A stretch of DNA of 64,000 nucleotides, taken from assembly GCA_963169105.1 (NCBI GenBank), contig OY720638.1, positions 6,434,749 through 6,498,748 on the forward strand. The letters run 5' to 3'. Origin of the DNA: Ceriagrion tenellum. Its lineage: Eukaryota > Arthropoda > Insecta > Odonata > Coenagrionidae. How positions within the stretch are numbered: the first letter of the stretch is position 1; each line of letters opens with the position of its first letter. The notes under the pieces were generated by a model, which saw only the letters and a program-made list of their open reading frames with translations, did not search any database and was not told where the DNA came from. Positions 55,389 through 64,000 of the stretch are shown piece by piece. The translations under genes and the position numbers were made by a program.

Positions 55389-57956
55389 CTGAAAAGTAAA
55401 CATTCGTGATGATAAACATTTCTCAATTCATTACCATTTGATGGCCACATATAACCTTTCCCTTAACCAATTTTTTCCATCCATCCATCCATCAACCATC
55501 CATTTTGCCAATACCCACAATGAAACTTTGACCTTAAACCATCTCTCTCCTCAGGCATAATGTGCGCATAGCACATTGGTTTTGTTTGCAGTTTGGAGAA
55601 AAAACTCTCAGCAATATCGTCTTTGCTTGGAGAACAATAAAGAATTCTCACCGTTTCAACAGTGGGAACAAGCACACGCTGGACCACATATAAGAAATGA
55701 CTCATCCTCACAGCACCAAAGTACACAAGGAAACTGACTTAAATCCATTGATGCTTCCAGTTGAGGTGCTCACTTGCTTACTGGACAACACCTCATATGA
55801 TGACATCCAGTAAAACTCAAGTCCCACATCTAATATTCATTTTACTGCCTACCAAGAGCTATTTTCATGCACTTACATCCATTTATGAAACTGATGATAC
55901 ATCATTCCTGAATTATAACGACTAATCCATGCCTAGCTAAAGTAATGCTAAGGAGAGAATATTGGCTTAAGACGCTGTGAGTCAGAAATTGTTGCTTTCA
56001 TCTCTAGTGACAACATGCCAGACACAGTGGTTATGTTTGAAGGGGCAAAGTGGAATGCAGTTTTACAGGTCAAAAGACTGGTCATATGGTAGCATAGAAA
56101 TGCCCTCACTCATCTAGAGAAAAACAGATTCCTATGTATAGAGTCCATTTGCCTTCTAATTCACCAAAGACTTCAATGGAAGAGTGTTTCGTGGGGTTCA
56201 TCTAGGTGGCCTTGGCTTACAATGGGTTTATCAAAATGAAAAGTGACAGATAAAATTATCTATTCCCCTTCTTTGGAAATTTGAGTTCACGAGGGATATT
56301 AGTAACCTGAATGAATGAATGGATAAATGGGCAAGCGATGACAATGTACAAATAATTTTGCACTGAATATCTGCCGTCATCAGTAGCACAGTAACTATTT
56401 ATTTACATAAAATAATTCCCACTCAAGACATTATAAACTAAGCAAGCACTGAAACATTTGTACCAGCTAGGGAATTTAACCTTTTGATTTTTTACATGGA
56501 CATCTGCTCAGAAGTTACACATAACGATCACTCAAATTCTAATCACTCAAGTAACTTTGTCATTGCTGGATTAATGTACAATGATTAATAGTGGCCTCAG
56601 AGTCACTACTGATCATCTATGAATGTGAATCAGTGAAGCAGCCAGAAGTTTGGTCCAACATTGGAAGAGGGTGTCCAATCAAATAACCTGAGACATTAAG
56701 TCCAAAATAGACCCCTTACACTCTTAACCACATATGAATTTGACTCTTGGAAAGGTAATGAAAATGTAAATGCAACTTAGGCTAGTAAAGAACAAAGATT
56801 ATGACCCCTCCAATTCATAAACAGCTATTAAATACCAATTGTTCATAAATAACCTGAAAGATTTCTCATGATAATATGCTCTCCTCAACATTTGAGAATT
56901 GATGTTAAAATTTTCTCTCAAATAAAAGTTCACCTATATGACTTTTCCTTCGTCTGGACTGCAGTATTTCATAAGAAACAGAAATCCAAACAAGCTTCAA
57001 GTCATAACTAATAAATTCAGGCTTCACTTTGTGGAACCCATAAGATTCTGGATTTAAATCCCAACCAATCTTTGGCATATAGGTATATCCATAATAGAAT
57101 TCTATTATACTCATAATTGCTAAAAGATATAATAATTACTTCCAGAAGCAATAAATCACAATATTCACACTACGTATTTAGAGATCAAAAGTCTCTATTT
57201 AAAAGACAACACGGGCATTATGGAGAGCACCTTCACCAAAGTTCCTCTGTTTGAACACCTCCTGGCCACATCAGCAGTCATATATAATACCACACCAAAT
57301 TCAATCAAGTAAGAATTCAGAGATTAAATTTGCAAAACGTAAGACTTCTGTATCTGGTAAATTGTGATATAAAGGACCTCTACCTGACTTTTAGATATGT
57401 AATGTGTAACAATTTTCATTTAATTAATTGTAACAAAATTTTAGATGAAGTGTAACGTCATCAAAATTATGTAGGCTGCTTCCATCAAATTATTATGACA
57501 GATAAACAGTGAGCTCATTTTTTTTCAAGAAACAGCTGGTTCATTGTTCCACTAAAGTGCTTCCAAACTTTTGATGATGTCATAAAGTTGAGTAAAAAGT
57601 ATAATACACCAACAAAAAATGGTCACAACGGGCAATGCCTTGAGAAAACTTGTCATATTTTACAGAAAATTGATACTGTGAAGTGAAATATTTTGTGTGT
57701 GCGCCTATTCCCTTTCAGGTTCTAATTCCTCTCATACTCCAAAACAATTCCACCGCACACCTTAAGCCAAGTCTACCAAGCAAAATTGGCAGTAAAGAGC
57801 AATGCAAAGAATTTTGTGCTGAAAAATTCTAATGTGATCAAATCTTTACACCTACCTCTGTAATCAGGTTAAATTAAAAATTTCTTCACCATAAATAAAT
57901 TTGTAGTCCAATCAGAATTTCATACCTAACATTGATGACCATAGATCTTAAGTTAA
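55389..57956. other. AHCYL intron sequence, 2.6 kb
   Basis: No upstream AHCYL exon or transposon was recognised. It contains a short CCATCCATCCATC run near 55480. Confidence 0.3.
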
Positions 57957-57961
57957 ATATG

Positions 57962-58163
57962 TATTGGAATTTACAGGCGATCAAGTATCCTGAAAACGTT
58001 TTTATTGGAATGAAACACAAACAGCTTACAATATGACTTTCACTAGAGACAACGCCATTACTGTTCTCTCACAACAGTCAATTGTCTTAAAAAAGACAAT
58101 CGATATCACATTATCAATATATCGATAGATACCACCATCAGTAGTTTGTTTGTTTTTTCAACA
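57962..58163 (-). repeat. 3' LTR of the copia element
   Basis: 202 bp. On the coding strand it runs TGTTGAAAAAAC to GTAAATTCCAATA. It is preceded on that strand by a short purine run (GAGAGGAAG) as polypurine tract. Confidence 0.92.
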
Positions 58164-58179
58164 CTTCCTCTCAAACTAA

Positions 58180-59991
58180 CTACACGCTGCTAAATTTATA
58201 GCATCAACAAGACCCAGCATTTCACATAAAGTGTTAAATCGTGGCCCTGCCAAAGGTTTAGTGAGAATATCAGCCACTTGTTTCAGACCCTCAACATGTC
58301 CAATGTTCAATGTTCCATCACTGCAATTTTCATGTACAAAATGATATTCACATCTACATGCTTTGATCTTTTATGGAACTCTGGGTTGTTTGTAAGTTTG
58401 ACAGCACTCATATTATCAACTAGTAACTTTGGTGTGTCTTTTAAACATGTCACTTCAGAAAGTAATCCCATACCAGTTCTTTGGCTGCTTCACTTGCTGC
58501 CACATACTCAGCCTCAGTGGTGGATAGCACAACACTTCTTTGTTTTTGACTAAACCAAGAAATAGCACCTCCTGAGTACATGCAAACTATCCCAGTTTGT
58601 GAATGTCTAGTCTTTAAATCACCAGCATAATCTGCATCACTAAAACCTTGTAAAGTTCACCCTGGGGAATTTACTTTGTACAACAGTCCATAGTCAGCTG
58701 TGCCTCGTAAATACCTAAATATTCTTTTCACAGCTTTCCAGTTCTTATTTGAGGGACACTCTAGGGATTGGGACACAACACTTACTGTATACGCTATATC
58801 TAGACGTGTGACTATCATCAGGAACATAAGGCTGCCCACAGCCTCACGATATGGAACACTGCCATCCAAGGGATGGTCATCAGCACCATCATCACCTCCT
58901 GTGGTACCAGTTCAGCAGGCGTTGACACAGCATTTGCATCTGCAAACTGGAACCGCTCCAGGACCTTCCGAGTGCATGACCCTTGGCTCACAAAATTGAG
59001 GCATCACTCAGCTGCTGAATTCCCATCCCCAAAAAAGAGCTTAGAGGGCGCATAGTGATCTTGAACTCCATCTCCAGGTATCTTAAAAACTCACTTATTT
59101 CCCCCTCCTGTTTCTGCAATCAGTCCATCATCCACATAAATAACAACTAGCAGTTTCTTGTCCTTCCAATTCCTTACAAATAGGCAATGGTCAGCAGTGC
59201 TCCTCTTCATCCCCTGTTTTTCTAAAAATTCAACCAGCCTGTTATTCCAGCACCGAGGTGCCTGTTTTAGTCCATACAGGCTTCGGTTCAAACGACAAAC
59301 TCGATCTGTTCCATTCTCAAACCCCTGCAGTTGATGCATGCATACTTCTTCAATAAGTTTGCCATAAAGAAATGCAGTTTTCACGTCAAATTGTTGAAGC
59401 TTTAAGTTTTCCACAGCAGCCACAGCCACTAAGAACTGAACGTACAGTCGCAAATCTTGCTACTGGACTTAAAGTTTCTTCATAGTCGATACCTAGGCGA
59501 TGAGCACAACCCTTTGCTACTAACCATGATTTTTAGCACTGGACTGACCCATCGGCTTTGGTTTTCACACGCAAAACCCACCGATTGTTGATCATTTTCC
59601 CATGAGGTAAATCAACTAGAGTCCACACTGCATTCTCTTTCAGGGAGTTCATCTCATCTTCCATGGCACTCTTCCACAGGCCTGCATCTTCAGAATTTAT
59701 TGCTTCACTATAGGTTGATGGAAATGATAACTCTGCTGCCATTACATAGTCCTTAAGGTACACTGGCTGCTTCACCTTTCTTTTGGGATGCAGCTGGGGC
59801 ATCTCTTCATCTTCAGATGATATTTCTTCTAGTTCTGCATCTACCATAGATTCCAGATCTCCATCCTCCTGAAGATTATCTAATTCTGTTTTATGCACAT
59901 CTGCATTTCCATCTTCGGGATAATTATCGATTCTCAATTCTGTCTTTGAGGGCCAGACCTCCAGTGGTGTAAACAGGACATCTTGGCTCAT
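58180..59991 (-). pseudogene. copia reverse transcriptase and RNase H, frameshifted
   Basis: RT starts after an acidic linker. It shows NAVWTLVDLPHGKMINNRWV, then AVENLKLQQFDVKTAFLYGK (motif A), RSLYGLKQAPRCWNNRL and the catalytic YVDDGLIAE (near 59130). The region YREAVGSLMFLMIVTRLDIA and RIFRYLRGTADYGLLYK precedes RNase H. RNase H appears as SDADYAGDLKTRHSQTG (about 58640-58590) and TTEAEYVAASEAAKELV (about 58530-58480). Stops near 59535, 59090 and 58660 break the frame. Confidence 0.92.
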
Positions 59992-60057
59992 GATTACCCT
60001 TTATGAGATCGGCAGCCAGCACCTGTACCTATTCTGTTCATCGCAGTATCCTACAAA

Positions 60058-60674
60058 TCAAGCATATGTTGATTTCTTATTTCCCTTCTTCCGGAATTGC
60101 TTAGGAACATGTGCATAGCATTCTGCACCAAACACTCTGAGGTGCTTTATACTAACACAACCCTTTTTCAGCCATAATTCAAGAGGAGATTTTCCATCCA
60201 CTTTTGTAGGACCATTACGATTTAATACAAAGCATGCTGTATTCACTGCTTCAGCCCAAAGTTCTTCAGGAAGATTCTGTATGTGCAACATAGATATTGC
60301 ACTCTCCAATAGAGTTCTGTTTTCCCATTCTGCCACACCATTCTACTCTGGAGTGTAGGGCATGGACATATGTATCTTAATACCTTTCTTTTGAAGTATT
60401 TCTTAACATGGGAATTGTTAAATTCAAGCTCACCATTGCTCATAAAGGTTTTTATCTTGTTATCTTCACTGTCCGCCTCATTCAAAAATATTTCCAGGCA
60501 ATGAGGAACCATATTTTTCGTTTTCAAAAAGAATACTCGGCGGTAACTCAAAAAATCATCCTTCAGCACCAAAAAGTACTTATTTCCTCCAAACGATGTA
60601 GTCTCCATCAGCCCACAGAGATCAGTATGGATGATCTCACCAACAGCATCAGGTCTGAGTTTTGAAGCTTTCAT
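60058..60674 (-). pseudogene. copia integrase core, frameshifted
   Basis: Reads EIIHTDLCGLMETTSFGG (first Asp), then FMSNGELEFNN where the second catalytic Asp (normally SDNG) is replaced by Asn. After a frame change it gives MAEWENRTLLESAISMLH with the family Glu, then WAEAVNTACFVLNR. The altered second Asp and the frameshift indicate an inactive enzyme. Confidence 0.85.
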
Positions 60675-61281
60675 GGTGCTGCTTTCCCATCACACACCCA
60701 ACACAAAAATCTTCTTGTGCTTGGACTTCAATGCCCTCACTTTTGAGTACCTTCTTCACATGCTGTTTGCCTTGATGGCAGAGCCTTTCGTGCCATAATT
60801 GAAGACTAGCGTTGACTGCTGTAACATTGACTTTAGCATAGTTCTCAGGTAGCTGGACAGTCATGTTTAATTTGTACAGCCCAGTCACCGTCTTCACTCC
60901 TAAAAGTTTTACTTGCCCATTCCTTTTGAAGATGCACCCTCTGACATCAGCACTAAACTGAAACCCCTTTTCGACAGTCCTTCCCAAAGAGAATAAATTC
61001 CTTCCCTATTCTGGAACATACCAAACATCTCCAATCTCACATGGAACACGCTTTTTGTCTATTACTGCCATCACACTTACAGTACCACAGCCATGCGCCT
61101 TCATTACTTCACCATTTCCTACAGTAATATTCACGGGCTTTGCGAAAGGAATAAAGTCTATGAAGTAATTCCTAATGTTGGACATTTGCTGAGAGGCACC
61201 TGTGTCGATAAGCCATGCTTCACTAGCCCCATTATTACCCTCAACTAGGAAGGACAAAAAACTTGCACCCTTGCTTGACAA
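60640..61281 (-). pseudogene. copia protease and integrase zinc domain
   Basis: The protease has AWLIDTGASQQMSN (active DTGAS), VGNGEVMKAHGCGTV and WYVPE. After a stop near 61005, the pre-integrase domain shows LWHERLCHQGKQHVKKVL and CVGCVMGKQHHESF (HHCC). The order protease then zinc finger is as in copia Pol. Confidence 0.88.
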
Positions 61282-61289
61282 ATGGTTAT

Positions 61290-61960
61290 TCCCCCTTTTA
61301 CCGTGTTCAGGACACTTGTTTGCCGGGTGACCACGCCGATGACACTAAAAACATTTCCTAGTTTCTTCTTTGCCTTTCTTCAGTTCTGCTTTCACAGCAA
61401 AAGCAGATAAGTCAATTTTCTTCTCTGTAAGCCTCATCTCAATTAATTGAGTCTCTCAATCAGAAAATTGATGGAATGATCAGGAATGGGTATACTCTCC
61501 CACACTCTTTAAAATTCAAAGTACTGCCTGGGCAAAGTTGACATAATTCTGCTCATCAATAGCAATTCCGGAAGCACAGCATTAGTCAGTCCCTTTAACT
61601 TGTCATTTTAGTCCGTTAAGTCCTTCTACAGATGGGCTACATAGGCTACGATGTCTTCAGATTCCTTTTTCTCCGACAAGAAAAATTTCTCCATCAACCG
61701 ATCCACTCTTTGGCCGGAATTTTGCTCATTTACTGACAGCAGTTTCATCCAGATTTCTTCAGCAGTGGCACACGTCGCAGTTAATTCCACATCAGCATCA
61801 CCCATGCTACTCAAGTATAATCTTTGCTAGAGAGTCGGCTTTTTCACACACTCTCACAGCAATTCTGTGAGCAGCAATTTCACTTTCTGATGCAGTCATG
61901 GCGAGAATACCGGGACTTCTTCTTCAGAGTACTACATCAGCTACTTTGTGATGGCTCAAG
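61290..61960 (-). pseudogene. copia Gag, frameshifted
   Basis: Segments read ATAEEIWMKLLSVNEQNSGQ and VDRLMEKFFLSEKKESEDIV, typical of copia-type Gag (UBN2). A CCHC knuckle follows near 61370-61310 (CHRRGHPANKC) with a stop codon inside. Several frames and stops are involved, so no intact Gag is encoded. Confidence 0.8.
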
Positions 61961-62151
61961 AATAATTCTATTTGCCGTTTCCATCTACTCCAATTTTCCA
62001 CACCCTTCAGCTTCTCAAAGTTGGCTTGGAAATCCATTTTCTATTCTGACAGGCTACAGAACCAGGAAAAAGACCGCCAAAACTAAAGTTGCAATTGGAG
62101 TTCAAAAAAACGTCTTTTCAGTAGAACTGACCACACACAACAGTGACCAAG

Positions 62152-62170
62152 CATGACTGGGCCTATAACC
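62152..62170 (-). other. copia primer-binding site, half-tRNA type
   Basis: On the coding strand GGTTATAGGCCCAGTCATG directly follows the 5' LTR. Copia of Drosophila is primed by an internal fragment of initiator tRNA-Met, with a binding site of the GGTTATGGGCCCAGT type. One base differs here. Confidence 0.65.
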
Positions 62171-62395
62171 TATTGGAATTTACAGGCCATCAAGCATCCC
62201 GAAAATGTTTTTATTGGAATGAAACACAAACAGCTTACAATATGACTTTCATTAGGGACAATGCCATTACTGTTCTCACACAACTGTCCATTGTCTTGAA
62301 AAGACAATTGACAGTTGTCTTGAAAAGACAATCGATATCACATTATCAATATATCGATAGATACCAACATCAATAGTTTGTTTGTTTTTTCAACA
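62171..62395 (-). repeat. 5' LTR of the copia element
   Basis: 225 bp, the partner of 57962-58163. It is longer by 23 bp through a tandem repeat of a TTGTCTTGAAAAGACAATTG unit. Confidence 0.92.
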
Positions 62396-62400
62396 ATATG

Positions 62401-62610
62401 TAAACAGGGAAGTGTTTTCTATCACAAAATTCAAATGTTTTTGTCCAAAAGGTATTTACATAAATACCTCATTTATTGGTGCATAACAGAATTTTTCCGG
62501 AAATTTATTAATCAAATTCAAACTGCATGCCATATGCATATACATATTTAATTTAAATAAACATTTGACAGAGGTAATTTTTTAAAAATCATTAATATTC
62601 CTGGTCTATA
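62401..62610. other. intron sequence between copia and mariner-type element
   Basis: AT-rich, nothing recognised. Confidence 0.3.
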
Positions 62611-63250
62611 CAGGGTGTTGCAAAAAAGCACAGACAACGGAGGTGAGGTAGTACCTTGAAATATGTTGATCATTTTTTAATAAGGTGCCAGTGTCCGGAA
62701 ATGATGCATTTTCACACGATGAGTAGCTAAGAGCTCCATTTGAATACTTGACAATACTGCCACAGTCACATCAATTTCTCAAAATAACCACCTTCCATCT
62801 CACTGCAGAGCGTACATCAGCAGTGTAGTGATAGGTGCACACGTTCAAATATGCCTGGCCTCATTTAAATTATTTCTGCAGCAGCGTGGATTCGGGCCAT
62901 AAGATCCATACGTGACTCTACTGGAGTCTGATAAACAGACTGTTTCATGTCACACCACCAAAAGTAGTTGAGAGGGTTAAGATCAGGTGATCTCGGAGGC
63001 CATGGGACTGGTCCCCGTCTGCCAATCCATCGACTCGTCATTCTTTCACGTATCATGGGTTCCATACCTTTGAGGTGTTGTCAAGTAATGAGTCTTCAAA
63101 TCCTTCGAACCAACACTGATCTTGAGACAAAATTAACCAGTCAGTGTGAAAATGCATCATTTCCGGACATTGGTACCTTATTAAAAGATGATCAACATAT
63201 TTCAATGTACCACCTCACCTTCGTTGTCGGTGTTTTTTTGCAACACCCTG
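62611..63250. mobile_element. internally deleted mariner-family element with 105-bp inverted repeats
   Basis: 640 bp bounded by TA at 62609-62610 and 63251-63252. The left end CAGGGTGTTGCAAAAAAGCA is mirrored on the right (TTTTTTTGCAACACCCTG). The inverted repeats extend about 105 bp (62611-62717 and 63145-63250) with under ten differences. The interior encodes the transposase C terminus on the minus strand. It is a deletion derivative of a longer element. Confidence 0.9.
62865..63065 (-). pseudogene. mariner-family transposase, C-terminal remnant
   Basis: 66-codon frame with WPPRSPDLNPLNYFWWCDMK, holding the last catalytic Asp of the SPDLNPxDYFLW signature, then VYQTPVESRMDLMARI. The N-terminal two thirds and the other catalytic residues are missing. 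Confidence 0.88.
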
Positions 63251-63252
63251 TA

Positions 63253-63469
63253 TATGTAAAGCTATCCATCTATTGCAGGTCTAACATATCTATTGGTACT
63301 TTTAAAATGACTTGGACTGAGAGTGTTAATCATTAAACATTCCTATGGTACCAAAATGAATAAATCTGTCATATTACTATCATATGTGTGGAGTTAACTT
63401 AATCAACTTGACCTAGCATTTGCTGTCTAGTATCATTTTTTCGAACTATTCCCAATAGAATCACAATGA
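63253..63469. other. intron sequence
   Basis: No recognised features. Confidence 0.3.
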
Positions 63470-64000
63470 AAAGGTTCAGCATATACCAATGGTTTTAAGT
63501 TAAAGGTTGTAGAACATATCAAGCAATATGGGGGCTGCAAGGTGTTTTGAAGAACCACCATCAGAATGCCCCATTCGAGAATGGTGAATTGAAGAATAAA
63601 AAAATGAAGCTATTAGAATAAAAATATGCATACCATAGAGGTATTTTTAAATGGCCAAAACTAAAAGAAAAGCTGAAAGAATTTGTACATAATTGCAGAA
63701 ATCTGGCATTAATGCATCAACAAAAATGGTGGAAATCAGCAAAGAAAAGCAGTGGAAATCAGCAAAGAGTAGCCATTAATACAGGATTTCAAAGGGACAT
63801 TACCATGGAGCCAAAAATTTAAGTAGAGGCATTAGTTATGGAAGCAATAACCAGCCTTGCCCAGTGTTTTCTAAATAATTGTGAAACAGAGATAACAAGT
63901 TTTCATTTGTTTATAACTGAAGAAAGGACAAGAAATAATTTTGAAATGGGTCAAATTGGCATAATGGATGACATAATCTTCACTTGCAATGTTCCTTCAA
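63470..64000 (+). pseudogene. pogo/Tigger-type transposase, N-terminal part, running off the window
   Basis: The plus-strand reading gives KWPKLKEKLKEFVHNCRNLA (CENP-B-type HTH region, about 63650-63710). After stops and a frame drift it gives ERTRNNFEMGQIGIMDDIIF then TCNVPS at 63930-63999. This matches the NFEMSQIGNMDE region holding the first catalytic Asp of pogo transposases. A local duplication of GTGGAAATCAGCAAAG lies at 63730-63770. Stops make it a relic, and the rest lies beyond the window. Confidence 0.8.

Larger units (their letters stand above)
57957..62400 (-). mobile_element. Ty1/copia LTR retrotransposon, complete but mutated
   Basis: LTRs at 57962-58163 and 62171-62395 flank a minus-strand gag-pol with protease-integrase-RT-RNase H order, diagnostic of copia. 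The 5-bp sequence ATATG lies on both outer sides (57957-57961 and 62396-62400), a target duplication. The LTRs differ at roughly a dozen positions plus one 23-bp length difference, so the insertion is older than the Ty3 element at 12277. It lies in sense orientation within the AHCYL gene. Confidence 0.95.

Noticed and set aside
1..64000. CRISPR arrays, operons, ribosome-binding sites or other prokaryotic systems
   Set aside because: No regularly spaced repeats were seen, and the split host gene and transposon content show eukaryotic DNA.
55389..64000. Upstream AHCYL exons in the right-hand part of the window
   Set aside because: I looked for the expected VRWAACN..ST segment on the minus strand and found no match, so these exons are taken to lie beyond 64000.

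Overview
This is eukaryotic nuclear DNA, AT-rich and full of transposable elements. Protein-coding sequence is split by introns with GT..AG ends. The mix of elements (Penelope-like, Ty3/gypsy, Ty1/copia, several LINEs, mariner, pogo/Tigger, piggyBac, hAT-type) and the host gene point to an invertebrate, most likely an arthropod with a large genome. That assignment is inference, and I cannot name a species.

One host gene runs through almost the whole window on the minus strand: an S-adenosylhomocysteine hydrolase-like gene (AHCYL1/AHCYL2 type, the IRBIT family). Eight coding exons are recognisable at 55358-55388, 55101-55268, 45854-46004, 42655-42807, 42389-42554, 28330-28497, 4524-4602 and 471-591, in transcription order. 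All have consensus splice sites, their phases match at every junction, and none contains a stop. Together they cover about 345 codons, from the NEVAAALAEAG region to the NYYR end. The upstream exons lie beyond position 64000. Introns range from 89 bp to 23.7 kb, and the long ones are made largely of transposons.

Layout from left to right. 827-2481: 5'-truncated Penelope-like retroelement (RT plus GIY-YIG) with an inverted terminal copy and a hammerhead-like 3' end. 4721-5405: pogo relic. 6670-10030: decayed Ty3/gypsy copy without gag. 10146-12236: LINE with endonuclease and RT. 12272-16639: complete Ty3/gypsy element with 146-bp LTRs (one mismatch) and a CTATG target duplication. 16904-16979: possible THAP-type exon. 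17918-18509: TA-flanked MITE. 21160-22057: LINE 3' end. 22058-22950: oppositely oriented LINE tail with a restriction-like endonuclease domain. 33290-35110: another LINE. 35530-36451 plus 39085-39240: a mariner copy split by a pogo-type element (36452-39082). 39980-41520: piggyBac relic. 43138-43846: second copy of a repeat also at 2913-3277. 43847-44960: LINE endonuclease fragment. 46367-46561: hAT-type MITE. 49717-53648: IS630/Tc1-type transposon with 455-bp inverted repeats and an intron-containing pseudogene transposase. 57957-62400: Ty1/copia element with LTRs and ATATG duplications. 62611-63250: internally deleted mariner-family element. 63470-64000: start of a pogo-type transposase running off the end.

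The window is therefore a transposon-laden intact host gene, not a gene cluster. Nearly every transposon coding region is broken by stops or frameshifts, while the AHCYL exons are clean. I found no tRNA, rRNA or CRISPR array. I did not find a clearly new biological system. The most unusual observations are the ribozyme-like end of the Penelope element, the long-TIR intron-bearing transposon, and the pogo-in-mariner nesting.
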